A stretch of DNA of 64,000 bases, from contig NZ_JBHUEJ010000015.1 of NCBI RefSeq assembly GCF_042680565.1, forward strand, positions 186,001-250,000. Reading direction: 5' to 3'. Positions 49,839-60,790 of this stretch are shown here, piece by piece (position 1 is the stretch's first letter; each line of letters opens with the position of its first letter). Position numbers and translations under genes: made by a program. The notes beneath the pieces are model-generated. The model had not been told where the DNA came from, did no database searches, and was given only the letters and a program-made list of their open reading frames with translations. The stretch is from Ottowia flava (GTDB lineage Bacteria; Pseudomonadota; Gammaproteobacteria; Burkholderiales; Burkholderiaceae_C).

Positions 49839-51698
49839 GTGTCAAATCTCTGGGACCTGAGCCACATTCAACCGCGCATGGACAGCGTGCTCGATGGCGA
49901 CACCCTGCCTGCCATGTTCTGGAACGCCGTGCGTGCGCGCGGTGACCACGTCTGGCTGCGCGAGAAGGACCTGGGCATCTGGCGCAGCTGGAGCTGGCGG
50001 GAGTCGGGCGATGCGGTCGCCGAGATCGCCGCAGGCCTCATGAGTCTGGGCTTCGCGGCGGGCGACACCGCCTCCATCCTGTCCAACACGGTGATCGAAT
50101 GGGTGCTGTGCGATCTGGCCGTGCTCAGCTGCGGCGCGGTGTCCAACGGCATCTATCCCACCGACGCCGCCTCGCAGGTGCACTACCTGTGCGAGGACTC
50201 GCGCACCAGCATCCTGTTCGTCGAAGACGACGAGCAGCTCGACAAGGCGCTGGAAGTGCGCGCCCAGTTGCCCGGCCTGCGCAAGATCGTGGTGTTCGAC
50301 ATGGAAGGCCTGCGCGGGCTGAGCGACCCCGACGTGCTCAGCCTGGCGCAGCTTCGCGCGCTGGGACGCGAGCACCTGAAGGCCCACCCCGACGCCGTCG
50401 TGCGCGCGGCGGCCGCCGTGCAGCCGGACGACCTGGCGATTCTGGTCTACACGTCGGGCACCACAGGAAAACCCAAAGGCGCGATGCACACGCACGGTGG
50501 GCTGACCTACACCGTGCGCGGGTACAACACGCTGATCGCGCGCGATGAGCACGACGAATGCATGTGCTTTCTGCCGCTGTGCCACATCGCTGAGCGCATG
50601 GGCGGCGAATACTTCGCGCTCTACACCGGCGCCAAGCTCAACTTCGTCGAGAACCCGGACACGGTGCCCGAGAACGTGCGTGAGATCGCACCCACGGTGT
50701 TCACGGCCGTGCCCCGCGTGTGGGAAAAGTTCTATTCCGGCGTGACCATCGCGCTGAAGGAAAGCACGCGGCTGCAGCGCGCGGTCTACGCCTGGGGCAT
50801 TGGCGTGGGCCAGCAGATTGCGGCACGTGTGCTGGCCGGCGAACCGGTTCCCGCTGGCCTGAAAGCGCGTTTTCGGGTGGCGCGCTGGCTGGCGCTGGAC
50901 AACGTGCGCAAGCTGATCGGCATCCACCGCGCGCGCTACCTCGTGACGGGCGCGGCCCCCATCTCACCCGAGCTGGTCAAGTGGTACCTGGCGCTGGGCG
51001 TGCCGATGCTCGAAGTCTGGGGCATGACCGAGACCTGCGGCGCCTCGACCGGTGTGCGGGTCGACCGGGTCAAGCCTGGCTCGATCGGCCGCGCAACCGA
51101 CTTCAACCAGGTGCGGCTAGATCCAGACTCCGGCGAGATTCAGGTCAAGGGCCCGAACGTGTTCAAGGGCTACCTCAACCTGCCGGAAAAGACGGCCGAG
51201 ACCTTCACCCCCGACGGCTGGCTGCGCACGGGCGACGTGGGCACCGTGGACGGCGAGGGCTTTTACCGCATCACCGACCGGATGAAAGACATCATCATCA
51301 CGGCGGGTGGCAAGAACATCACGCCCAGCGAACTGGAAAACGAGCTGAAGTTCAGCCCCTACATCACCGACGCTGTGGTCATCGGCGACCAGAAGCCCTA
51401 TTTGGTGGTGGTGATCATGGTCGACCAGGAGAACGTGGAGAAGTTCGCGCAGGACAACGACGTGCCGTTCTCCAACTACGCCAGCCTGACGCGCGCGCCC
51501 GAAGTGCAGGCGCTGATCCAGGGGGTGATCGACGAGGTGAACCGCAAGTTCGCCCGCGTCGAGCAGATCAAGCGCTTCTTCCTGCTGGACACACAGTTGA
51601 CCGCCGAGGACGAGGAGTTGACCCCCACCATGAAGCTCAAGCGCAAGCTGGTGCAGACCAAGTACGCCCCGCAGATCGACGCGATGTACCGAGCCTGA
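49839..51698 (+). CDS. Long-chain-fatty-acid-CoA ligase-like AMP-binding protein
   Basis: Adenylate-forming acyl-CoA synthetase of 619 residues, FadD15/bubblegum-like type. Phosphate loop VYTSGTTGKPKGAMHTH near residue 204, EVWGMTETCGAS, WLRTGDVGTVDGEGFYRITD and RMKDIIITAGGKNITPSELE; the C-terminal Lys lies in LTPTMKLKRK. GTG 49839 with TGGAGG upstream is the start. It lies inside the transporter operon between livF and the binding protein, so the imported acid is probably activated directly after uptake. Confidence 0.93.
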   Translation: MSNLWDLSHIQPRMDSVLDGDTLPAMFWNAVRARGDHVWLREKDLGIWRSWSWRESGDAVAEIAAGLMSLGFAAGDTASILSNTVIEWVLCDLAVLSCGAVSNGIYPTDAASQVHYLCEDSRTSILFVEDDEQLDKALEVRAQLPGLRKIVVFDMEGLRGLSDPDVLSLAQLRALGREHLKAHPDAVVRAAAAVQPDDLAILVYTSGTTGKPKGAMHTHGGLTYTVRGYNTLIARDEHDECMCFLPLCHIAERMGGEYFALYTGAKLNFVENPDTVPENVREIAPTVFTAVPRVWEKFYSGVTIALKESTRLQRAVYAWGIGVGQQIAARVLAGEPVPAGLKARFRVARWLALDNVRKLIGIHRARYLVTGAAPISPELVKWYLALGVPMLEVWGMTETCGASTGVRVDRVKPGSIGRATDFNQVRLDPDSGEIQVKGPNVFKGYLNLPEKTAETFTPDGWLRTGDVGTVDGEGFYRITDRMKDIIITAGGKNITPSELENELKFSPYITDAVVIGDQKPYLVVVIMVDQENVEKFAQDNDVPFSNYASLTRAPEVQALIQGVIDEVNRKFARVEQIKRFFLLDTQLTAEDEELTPTMKLKRKLVQTKYAPQIDAMYRA

Positions 51699-51812
51699 AC
51701 GGGCATGTCAGGGTATTCACTGCGCCAGTCGCCACCACCCTTGCGCACAATTTCCCACACTGCGTCGCCGTCGCGACGCGCCTTTTGCCGCCGCCTTATC
51801 AAGGAGAACGCC

Positions 51813-52973
51813 ATGCCAATGAAACACGCCCTGGTCGCCCTCGCGTGCACCGCCGTCGCCAGCGCCGCCTGGGCCCAATCCCAGGGCATCAGCAAGGACC
51901 AGATCTCGCTGGGGTCGATCCAGGATCTGTCGGGCCCACTGGCGGGCTTCGGCAAGCAGCTGCGCATGGGCATGCAGCTTCGGGTCGACGAAATCAACGA
52001 GCAGGGTGGCATCAACGGCCGCAAGCTGTCGCTGAAGTTCGAGGATTCGGGCTACGACCCCAAGCGCGCCGTGCTGGCCGCGCAGAAGCTGGTGAACCAG
52101 GACAAGGTGTTTGCCATCCTCGGGCACATCGGCACCGCGCAGAACGTCGCCACGTTTCCCGTGCTGTTTGAAAAGAACGTGATCAGCTTCTTTCCGGTGA
52201 CGGCCGCGCGCGAGATGTACGAGCCGCACAACCGCCTGAAGTACTCGTTTGCCGCGACCTACTACGACCAGATTCGCCTGGCTGCGCCCAAGCTGTTCAA
52301 GGAAAAGAACGCCAAGAAGGCCTGCGCGATCTACCAGGACGACGAGTTCGGCCTGGAAGTGCTGCGCGGCGCCGAGGACGGCCTCAAGACCATTGGCGTG
52401 CCGCTGGCCGAGAAAACCTCGTTCAAGCGCGCTGCCACCGATTTCTCTTCGCAGGTTGCGCGCATGAAGGCGGCGGGTTGCGATTTCGTGGTGATGGGCA
52501 CGATCATCCGCGAGACGATCGGCACGATTGCGGAAGCACGCAAGAACAGTTTTTCGCCCACCTTCCTGGGCTCCAGCGCAGCCTACACCGACCTGATCCA
52601 CAAGCTCGGCGGCAAGGCGATGGATGGGCTGTACGCCACGATGACGGTGCAGAACCCCTACACGGACGAGACTTCACAACCAATCCGCTTCTGGGCCAAC
52701 AAGTACAAGACCAAGTTCAACGAGGACCCTGCCGTGTTCTCGGTCTACGGCTACAACGTGGTGGACTCGTTCGCCAAGGCCGCCCAGAAAGCCGGCCCCA
52801 ACCTGACCACCGACAGCTTCATCAAGGCGATGGACAGCATGACGCTGCCGCCGGACATGTTCGGCTCGGCCGAAATGACCTTCACCGCCACCAAACGCCT
52901 GGGCAGCAACACGTCGCGCCTGTCGCAATTGCAGGATGGCCGCTGGAAGGTGGTGTCCGACTACATCAAGTAA
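51813..52973 (+). CDS. LIV-type ABC transporter substrate-binding protein (operon-encoded)
   Basis: Periplasmic binding protein of 386 residues completing the livHMGF-ligase operon. The signal peptide is about 22 residues (MKHALVALACTAVASAAWAQ), then ISLGSIQDLSGPLAGFGKQL, NGRKLSLKFEDSGYDPKRAV and ACAIYQDDEFGLEVLRGAED. AAGGAG six bases before ATG 51813 fixes the start. The general pattern matches the other two binding proteins in the window (17644, 41243), which are separate sequences, not recent duplicates. A terminator follows. Confidence 0.92.
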   Translation: MPMKHALVALACTAVASAAWAQSQGISKDQISLGSIQDLSGPLAGFGKQLRMGMQLRVDEINEQGGINGRKLSLKFEDSGYDPKRAVLAAQKLVNQDKVFAILGHIGTAQNVATFPVLFEKNVISFFPVTAAREMYEPHNRLKYSFAATYYDQIRLAAPKLFKEKNAKKACAIYQDDEFGLEVLRGAEDGLKTIGVPLAEKTSFKRAATDFSSQVARMKAAGCDFVVMGTIIRETIGTIAEARKNSFSPTFLGSSAAYTDLIHKLGGKAMDGLYATMTVQNPYTDETSQPIRFWANKYKTKFNEDPAVFSVYGYNVVDSFAKAAQKAGPNLTTDSFIKAMDSMTLPPDMFGSAEMTFTATKRLGSNTSRLSQLQDGRWKVVSDYIK

Positions 52974-52998
52974 GCAGCGACCTGGGTCGCTCAAAGCA

Positions 52999-53028
52999 AG
53001 GGCCGCCCCAGGGCGGCCCTTTCTGCTT
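52999..53028 (+). terminator. Terminator behind the LIV operon
   Basis: AGGGCCGCCC and GGGCGGCCCT pair perfectly over 10 bp around CA, then TTCTGCTTTT. It lies 25 bases after the binding-protein stop and 45 bases before the convergent ligase stop. Confidence 0.88.
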
Positions 53029-53072
53029 TTGCCAGGCTCGGCGAGGTCGGCCAGTCCTGGGCAACGCGGCGC

Positions 53073-54650
53073 TCAGTTCGCCCGCGCCTGCAGCAGTTCG
53101 CTCAAGGTCTTGCGCAGCACGTGTTTTTGCACCTTGCCGGTGGCGGTGGCCGGCAGCACGTCCACGAAGTGCACGACCTTGGGCACCTCGAAGCCGCCCA
53201 GGCGCTCCTTGCAGTGCGCCAGCACGCTGTCTTCGTCCGCGTCGGTATCGGGCTTGCGCACCACCACCGCACACACGGCTTCGCCCCAGTGCGCATGCGG
53301 CACGCCGAACACAGCGGCACCCGCCACGGCCGGATGCGCCAGCAGCACCGCTTCGACGCGCACGCTGGCGACGTTCTCGCCGCCGGTCTTGATCATGTCC
53401 TTCTTGCGGTCCAGAAAGACCATCTGCCCGCCTTCGTCCCACATGCCGAGGTCGCCCGTGTGGTGCCAGCCAAAGCGCTGCGCGGCCGCGGTCGCCTCTG
53501 GGTCCTTGAAGTAGCCCATCATCACGTTGGGGCCGCGGTGCACGATCTCACCCACCTGGCCGGCGCCCAACAACCGACCGTCGTCGTCCATGACCGCGGT
53601 CTCGTTGGTCACCAGCGAGGTTCCCCAGTAGTTGCCGTCGCTGCCGGGATGGGCCAGCGGGTCGAAAGTCATGGTGGCCGGATAGATTTCGGTCTGCCCG
53701 GTGGCCAACATGATGTGCGGGCACATGCGTTCGGCGATCTGCGCAATCAGGGGCTTGGGGATGGGCGCCATCGCGTACACACACTGGCGCAGCGTGGTGG
53801 GACGGAAATTGGGGTCGGCCAACACGGCCGCGTACATCAGCGGCAGGCCAACGTACACCGTCATGCCCTCTCGCACGACCAGGTTCGCGACCTCGGCCGG
53901 CACGAAGGCGCGCGTCAGCACCACGCAGGCACCGGCCGCGCACGCCGTGGCGGCCAGCGTATGCTGCGCGCAATGGAACAAGGGCAACCAGCCGCTGACC
54001 ACGTCGTGCTCGGTGTAGCGCATGCCAACCATGTTGCCCATGATGGCGCTGTAGACCGACAGGTGCGAATGCACCACACCCTTGGGGTGGCCCGTGGTGC
54101 CACTGGTGTACATCAGCAGCGCGGGCTGGTCGCCGTCGATGACCACATCGGGCAGGTCGGTCGGCTGCCCCGCTTCCGCCTGCGCCAGGGGGGTGCCGTG
54201 CGCAGACGTGGCACCGCCGGCCATGGTCACCAGCACCGGCACGTTCAGATCGCGCACCACCTGCAGCAACTCGGGCGCGGCGCACAGCGCTTCGTCCACC
54301 ACGACGGCCGATACCTCGGCGTGCTGCAGGATGTAGGCAATGGCGGACGCGTCCAGCTTGATGTTGACGGGCACCCAGACCTGGCCCGCCTTGTGGATGG
54401 CGTAGGTGGCCACCACCATGTCGGTCGAGTTGGCGCACAGCATGCCGACCTGCTTGCCAGCGCCCACCTGGGCCAGCAAGTGGTGCGCCAGCTGCGAGCT
54501 GCGCGCGTCCAGCGTGCGGTAGTCGATGCGCTGGTCGCCATCGACGAGCGCGGTGCGCGGGCCGAAGCGCTGCGTGGTGCGGTACAGCAGGTCGCCCAGG
54601 GCGACTCGCCGGATGCGGCGCGCCGCATCGGTCAGGGGCATCTCAATCAT
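53073..54650 (-). CDS. AMP-dependent acyl-CoA synthetase (last gene of the carboxylase operon)
   Basis: Adenylate-forming ligase of 525 residues. Phosphate loop MYTSGTTGHPKGVVHSH near residue 180, LATGQTEIYPATM at the aromatic/Thr-Glu motif position, HTGDLGMWDEGGQMVFLDRK and the C-terminal catalytic Lys in ATGKVQKHVLRK. GGAG lies 8 bases before the ATG. Medium-chain or branched acids are plausible substrates given the operon, but the sequence does not define them. It is separated from the SDR gene by 74 bases. Confidence 0.93.
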   Translation of the reverse strand: MIEMPLTDAARRIRRVALGDLLYRTTQRFGPRTALVDGDQRIDYRTLDARSSQLAHHLLAQVGAGKQVGMLCANSTDMVVATYAIHKAGQVWVPVNIKLDASAIAYILQHAEVSAVVVDEALCAAPELLQVVRDLNVPVLVTMAGGATSAHGTPLAQAEAGQPTDLPDVVIDGDQPALLMYTSGTTGHPKGVVHSHLSVYSAIMGNMVGMRYTEHDVVSGWLPLFHCAQHTLAATACAAGACVVLTRAFVPAEVANLVVREGMTVYVGLPLMYAAVLADPNFRPTTLRQCVYAMAPIPKPLIAQIAERMCPHIMLATGQTEIYPATMTFDPLAHPGSDGNYWGTSLVTNETAVMDDDGRLLGAGQVGEIVHRGPNVMMGYFKDPEATAAAQRFGWHHTGDLGMWDEGGQMVFLDRKKDMIKTGGENVASVRVEAVLLAHPAVAGAAVFGVPHAHWGEAVCAVVVRKPDTDADEDSVLAHCKERLGGFEVPKVVHFVDVLPATATGKVQKHVLRKTLSELLQARAN

Positions 54651-54724
54651 GGTTTTGTCTCCGGTTGTTGGTTGAGTTCAAGCTGCCACTCTCAGCGGTG
54701 GCATGCAACGGATTGGTCTGGCGA

Positions 54725-55540
54725 TCAAGCGCCGGCCGTCTGTGCCAGTCGGGCGGCGGCAGTGACCATGGGCGTCAGCTGTCCCTGCGCACCGCCATCG
54801 CACGCGATCACCGTGCCCGACACGTAGGCGGCGGCATCCGAGCCGAGGAACATCGCCAGTTGCGCAATGTCTTCCGGCGTGCCCATGCGGCCCAGTGGCA
54901 CCATGTCGCGCACCAGCGCATCGCCTTCAGGCCCTTGCGGTGCCAAGCGCTTCATGCCCTCGGTGCCTGCGATGGGCCCCGGTGAAATGCCATTGACGCG
55001 CACGCCCAGCGCGCCCCATTCGATCGCCAGCACCCGGGTCAGCTGATCCACGCCCGCTTTGGCCGCGCAGACATGGGCCTGGTAGGCCATCGGCACGACC
55101 GACTGCGGCGCGGTGATGAAAATCAGGCTGGCACCCGGCTTGCGCAGGTGCTCCAGCGCACGCCTGGCCACGTGAAAGCTGCCTTGCAGGTCGATGTCGA
55201 CCACCACCTTGAAGGCGTTGGACGACATGTCGGCCGCGGCCGCCAGAAAGTTGCCCGCCGCGCCCGAAACCAGCACGTCGATCGGCCCATGCCGCGCCAC
55301 GGCCTGCGCCAGCGCAGCGCCCACCGCCTCGTCATCGCGCACGTCCGCGATCACGCCGAAGCCGTTGGGTCCGAGCGTTGCCGCAGCAGACTCCACGTTG
55401 GGGGCCTTCCGGCTGGCCACGGTGACCTTGGCACCCTGGCGTGCGTAGGCCTGCGCAATGCCCAGGTTGATGCCGGTGGTGCCGCCAAACACCACCACGT
55501 GGCGGCCCGAGAAATCAAAGCTGACGTTGTGTTTCATCAT
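54725..55540 (-). CDS. SDR oxidoreductase, 2,4-dienoyl-CoA reductase-like
   Basis: Short-chain dehydrogenase fold, 271 residues, NAD(P) motif GGTTGINLG near residues 19-27, ISPGPIAGTEGM and SGTVIACDGG. The usual YxxxK is replaced: AYQAHVCAAKAGVDQL keeps the Lys but has His/Ala where Tyr is expected, as in the 2,4-dienoyl-CoA reductase group. It probably reduces an unsaturated acyl-CoA. GGAG precedes ATG 55540 by 6 bases, inside the end of the upstream ligase gene, giving a 26-base overlap. Confidence 0.85.
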   Translation of the reverse strand: MMKHNVSFDFSGRHVVVFGGTTGINLGIAQAYARQGAKVTVASRKAPNVESAAATLGPNGFGVIADVRDDEAVGAALAQAVARHGPIDVLVSGAAGNFLAAAADMSSNAFKVVVDIDLQGSFHVARRALEHLRKPGASLIFITAPQSVVPMAYQAHVCAAKAGVDQLTRVLAIEWGALGVRVNGISPGPIAGTEGMKRLAPQGPEGDALVRDMVPLGRMGTPEDIAQLAMFLGSDAAAYVSGTVIACDGGAQGQLTPMVTAAARLAQTAGA

Positions 55541-57131
55541 CGTCTTCTCCTGCCTGCGGCGTGGGTCGCGCTTCATCGCGCAGCGCCGCCTTTTGGATCT
55601 TGCCGGCAGGGGTCATCGGCAGTGCGTCGCGAAACACGACCTGGCGCGGCACCTTGTAGTCGGCCAGGTGTTCACGGCAGTGCGCAACGATGGCGTCGGC
55701 CGTCTGGCCGCTGTCCGGCTTAGCGACGACGTAGTAGCGGCCGATCTCGCCCAGCACCGGGTCCGGCACGCCGATGCCCGCCACCATCACCACGCCGGGC
55801 AGCGCCCCGATCACGCCTTCGACCTCGGCCGGGTACACGTTGAAGCCGCCTTGCAGGAACATGTCCTTGCGCCGCCCCATCAGGTAGATCTGCCCGGCCG
55901 CGTCCTGGTAGCCCATGTCGCCGGAGTGCAGCCAGCCCTCCGCGTCAAACGTGCCTTCGTCCTGCTGCGCGCCGACGTAGCGCGGGATCACGCCGCAGCC
56001 GCGGAACAGCAGCTCCCCAACTTCGCCCACGGCGGCGTCGGTGCCGTCCGGGTTCAGCACGCGCACGCTGGCGCCGCGCAAGGGTTTGCCGATGGAGTTG
56101 AGCAGCGCGTCCTGCGTGGCACCGCGCGGCGTCATCACGACGGCGCCGGACGACTCCGACAGGCCATACAGGTTCATCAGTGTGGCGTTCGGGAAGGCCG
56201 TCTGCAGCCGTTTGAGCAGCGCCGGCTCGACGTTGGAGCCGCCCACGATCATCAAGCGCACACGCGACCAGTTGCCCTGCGCAAAGTCCGGATGCATCAG
56301 CAACAGCGTCAGCATGGTCGGCACGCCGACCAACATGGTGGGCGGGTGGCGCCGCGTCATGGCCAGAACGGTGTCTGGCTGGAAGGCCGCGACCAGTTCG
56401 CTGGCGCCACCGGCGATCAGCATCGACAGCACGCCGCAAGTGATGCCACCCACGTGGTTGAGCGGCAGGGCCAGTTGCAGCAGATCGGTGGACGCCATGC
56501 CGGTGTGCGCCTGCTGGGCGCTGGCCGACGTGAGTTGCGATCTGTGGGTCAGCCCAGCGGCCTTGGGCCGGCCGGTGGTGCCGGAGGTGTAAATCACCAT
56601 GACCAGGTCGTCCGGTGCCGGACCCACGCCGCTCGGGGCCGCTGTCTCGCCTGCCCGGTCCTGCATCCACTCACCAAAATCCACGTCGCCATCGCCGTCA
56701 GCTTGGGGCGCGCCGACGAACATCAGGTGCTGCAGGTGCGGCATGCGTGCACGCGCGGCGTGCAGGTAGCCCACATAGTCAAACCCGGCAAAGCTGGCCG
56801 GCGCCAGCACCGCCTTGGCGCCGCTGTCGCTCAGCATGAAGTCCAGCTCGGTGTCGCGGTAGCGCACGCTCAGGCCCACCACTACTGCGCCGATGCGCGC
56901 GGCAGCGAAATACAGCGCAACCCATTCGATCTGGTTGGGCAGGATCACGCCAATGCGGTCGCCGTGGCCGATGCCCAGCGCCTGCAGGCGCTGCCCGATG
57001 CGCGTCGCCAGCCGATCCATCTCAGGCCAGGTGTACGTCGCATCCTGGTCGATGAATGCCGTGCCGGCGTGCTCGGCGGCGGTGTGTGCCAGGGCGGCAC
57101 CCACGGTGCCGGCTGGATCGTCAAAACGCAT
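55515..57131 (-). CDS. AMP-dependent acyl-CoA synthetase (carboxylase operon)
   Basis: Adenylate-forming ligase of 538 residues. Phosphate loop IYTSGTTGRPKAAGLTH near residue 179, MNLYGLSESSGAVV, LHSGDMGYQDAAGQIYLMGR and C-terminal Lys in TPAGKIQKAALRD. It is clearly different from the ligase at 53073, so the operon has two activating enzymes. The stop lies inside the start region of the SDR gene. The gap to the upstream acyl-CoA dehydrogenase is filled by an R60 copy. Confidence 0.93.
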   Translation of the reverse strand: MRFDDPAGTVGAALAHTAAEHAGTAFIDQDATYTWPEMDRLATRIGQRLQALGIGHGDRIGVILPNQIEWVALYFAAARIGAVVVGLSVRYRDTELDFMLSDSGAKAVLAPASFAGFDYVGYLHAARARMPHLQHLMFVGAPQADGDGDVDFGEWMQDRAGETAAPSGVGPAPDDLVMVIYTSGTTGRPKAAGLTHRSQLTSASAQQAHTGMASTDLLQLALPLNHVGGITCGVLSMLIAGGASELVAAFQPDTVLAMTRRHPPTMLVGVPTMLTLLLMHPDFAQGNWSRVRLMIVGGSNVEPALLKRLQTAFPNATLMNLYGLSESSGAVVMTPRGATQDALLNSIGKPLRGASVRVLNPDGTDAAVGEVGELLFRGCGVIPRYVGAQQDEGTFDAEGWLHSGDMGYQDAAGQIYLMGRRKDMFLQGGFNVYPAEVEGVIGALPGVVMVAGIGVPDPVLGEIGRYYVVAKPDSGQTADAIVAHCREHLADYKVPRQVVFRDALPMTPAGKIQKAALRDEARPTPQAGEDDDETQRQL

Positions 57132-57202
57132 GTCTCCGTCCTTGTGTTGCGCGCCGTGTGGCGCGTGAAGTGTTAGGTACGCTGCGGGGTGGCATCAAGC
57201 TT

Positions 57203-57268
57203 GATGCTCTTGTTTTTCTAGCTATCCGCGCATATCCCTCTAGGGCTCAAAGGCTTTTTGATTCAAAT
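57203..57268 (+). repeat. R60 dispersed repeat between acyl-CoA dehydrogenase and ligase genes
   Basis: Reference orientation: TTTTTCTAGCTATCCGCGCA, TATCCCTCTAGGGCTCAAAG, GCTTTTTGATTCAAATCC. It overlaps the last codons of the acyl-CoA dehydrogenase gene (stop at 57263). Confidence 0.82.
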
Positions 57269-58500
57269 CCTCCACTGGCGCGCCGCCAGCTCGCGCATGA
57301 TCTCGTCGGTGCCACCGCCGATGGTCAGCACCTTCACCTCGCGGTAGATGCGCTCGCACACCGTGCCGCGCATGTAACCCATGCCGCCCGAAATCTGCAC
57401 ACCCGCATCGGCGCAGAACGCCATGGCCTGCGTCGCGTGGTTCTTGAGCACGCAGACCTCGCCCACCCAGTCGGCACCGGTGTCGCCGCCGTCCGCGCGC
57501 GCGGCCAATTGCTCCAGCCAGGCTTCGGTGGACCGGATGCGCTGTTGCATGTCGATCAGCCGGTGGCGCACCACCTGGTGCTGTGTGAGCGTCACGCCGA
57601 AAGTCTGGCGTTCGCGTGCCCAGGCCAGCGCTTCGTCGTAGCAGGCCTGCGCAAAGCCCAGCGCCGCACAGGCGATGCCGAAGCGCTCGCCATTGAAGTT
57701 GCCCATGATGGCCTTGAAGCCCGCGCCTTCCTCGCCCAGCAGGTAGCGCGCCGGCACGCGCACGCCGTCAAAGCGCAGGTGCGCCGTGTCGGAACAGAGC
57801 CAGCCCATCTTGTCCAGGCGGGTGCGGCTGAGGCCGGCGCTGTCGCCCGGCACCAGGAGCAGGGAGATGCCGCCCGCGCCGTGGGTGCCGGCGTCCCCGC
57901 CGCTGCCGCCGGGCCGCCCCAAGGCAGCGGCAGCCCCCTTGGGGGGCAGCGCACCATGCGCAGCAGGGAGCGTGGGGGCGGGTGTCCGCACGGCCACGGT
58001 GATCCAGTCGGCGCGCATGCCCGAGGTGATGAACACCTTTTCGCCATCGATGACGTACTCGTCGCCCTCGCGCCGCGCGCGGGTGCGCAGCGCCGCCACG
58101 TCAGAGCCACCGCCGGGCTCGGTGATCGCCAGTGCGGCGATGCGCTCGCCCGCGAGCACCGGCGCAATCACTTCCTGCTTGACGGCATCGCTGCCCAGCG
58201 CCAGCACAGGCGGCAGTCCGATGTTGTGGGACAGCAGGCTGGCCAGCACGCCGCCGCTGGCGCCGTACCGGCACAACGGCACCCACAGACTGAGGCGCAT
58301 CCGGTGTGACGCTGGCGTGCCGCCATAGGCTTCGGGGTAGCCCAGGCCGAGCAAACCCAGATCGGCCGCCTCGCGGTACAGCGCGCGCGGAAACTCGCCG
58401 GCCGCGTCCCACGCCGTGACGTGCGGCGCGATGCGCTCGCGCGCAAAACGCGCCACCGTGTCGGCCAGCAGCGCGCGCTCTGCGGCTGTGGCGTCGGCGT

Positions 58501-58504
<4 letters not shown>
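57263..58504 (-). CDS. Acyl-CoA dehydrogenase with a GC-rich repeat-derived insertion
   Basis: FAD-dependent acyl-CoA dehydrogenase of 413 residues. ALAITEPGGGSDVAAL and VFITSGMRADWITVAVRT belong to the middle beta domain, MGWLCSDTAHLRF and GERFGIACAALG follow, and the C-terminal part has ISGGMGYMRG and YREVKVLTIGGGTDEIM. The catalytic Glu is expected near the RE-x-x-I-GGG region as in isovaleryl/glutaryl types. Residues about 171-204 (PAPTLPAAHGALPPKGAAAA and neighbours) interrupt a beta-hairpin and come from a dispersed GC-rich sequence. ATGA overlap with the biotin carboxylase gene. Confidence 0.92.
57885..57990 (-). repeat. GC-rich repeat-like insertion inside an acyl-CoA dehydrogenase gene
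   Basis: On the minus strand it reads CCCCCACGCTCCCTGCTGCG, CATGGTGCGCTGCCCCCCAA, GGGGGCTGCCGCTGCCTTGG, then GGCGGCCCGG. It contains the palindrome CCCCCTTGGGGGG. Similar C/G-run motifs are found in intergenic regions of related genomes as I recall; none with the same sequence was found elsewhere in this window. Confidence 0.6.
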
Positions 58505-60468
<1,964 letters not shown>

Positions 60469-60486
60469 GCGCCCTCCGTTGTAAAA

Positions 60487-60556
60487 AAAATTGGAATGAA
60501 ATCGCCCCGCGGCGCTGGTGCCATTTGCGCAGGCAGCTGCAAATTTCGGAGCAATA
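60487..60556 (-). repeat. R60 dispersed repeat, intergenic (before carboxylase alpha)
   Basis: Inverted copy: CATTTGCGCAGGCAGCTGCA, AATTTCGGAGCAATA. The stretch CAGCTGCAAATTTCGGAGCA is also present in gspF (2482). Confidence 0.7.
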
Positions 60557-60716
60557 AAGATGCACCGATTGCACGGGCAGACACACAAAGCTCGAGACAT
60601 AAACGCGCCGACTCGCCTCGCGAAAGCCCAGCCGCCCACCGCACACCACTGCGCGAATGGCCGCGGAGCAGGCCACCCCAGCGAACGCGGTCGACGCACC
60701 TGCGGCGGCGACTCGC

Positions 60717-60789
60717 GTTGTCCCCCTGCCCGAAGCGCTTCAGCGCGAAGAGAGCGGGGGGATGGCGCCGCAGGCGACTCAGGGGGGTG
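60717..60789 (-). repeat. GC-rich dispersed repeat directly behind an acyl-CoA dehydrogenase stop codon
   Basis: Read on the minus strand: CCCCCTGAGTCGCCTGCGGC, GCCATCCCCCCGCTCTCTTC, GCGCTGAAGCGCTTCGGGCA, then GGGGGACAACG. It matches the element at 14037 along nearly its full length and has the same position immediately after a TGA. Confidence 0.8.
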
Positions 60790-60790
60790 C

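Larger units (their letters stand above)
60469..60790. other. Repeat-filled gap between carboxylase alpha and acyl-CoA dehydrogenase genes
   Basis: No gene was recognised in these 322 bases. They hold an R60 copy, a GC-rich repeat behind the acyl-CoA dehydrogenase stop and roughly 160 bases of unassigned sequence between. The operon probably continues through, since gene order and direction are unbroken. Confidence 0.6.

Noticed and set aside
53121..54827. Open frame of 568 codons opposite the acyl-CoA synthetase at 53073
   Set aside because: Antisense shadow, His/Gly/Arg-rich, no domain recognisable.
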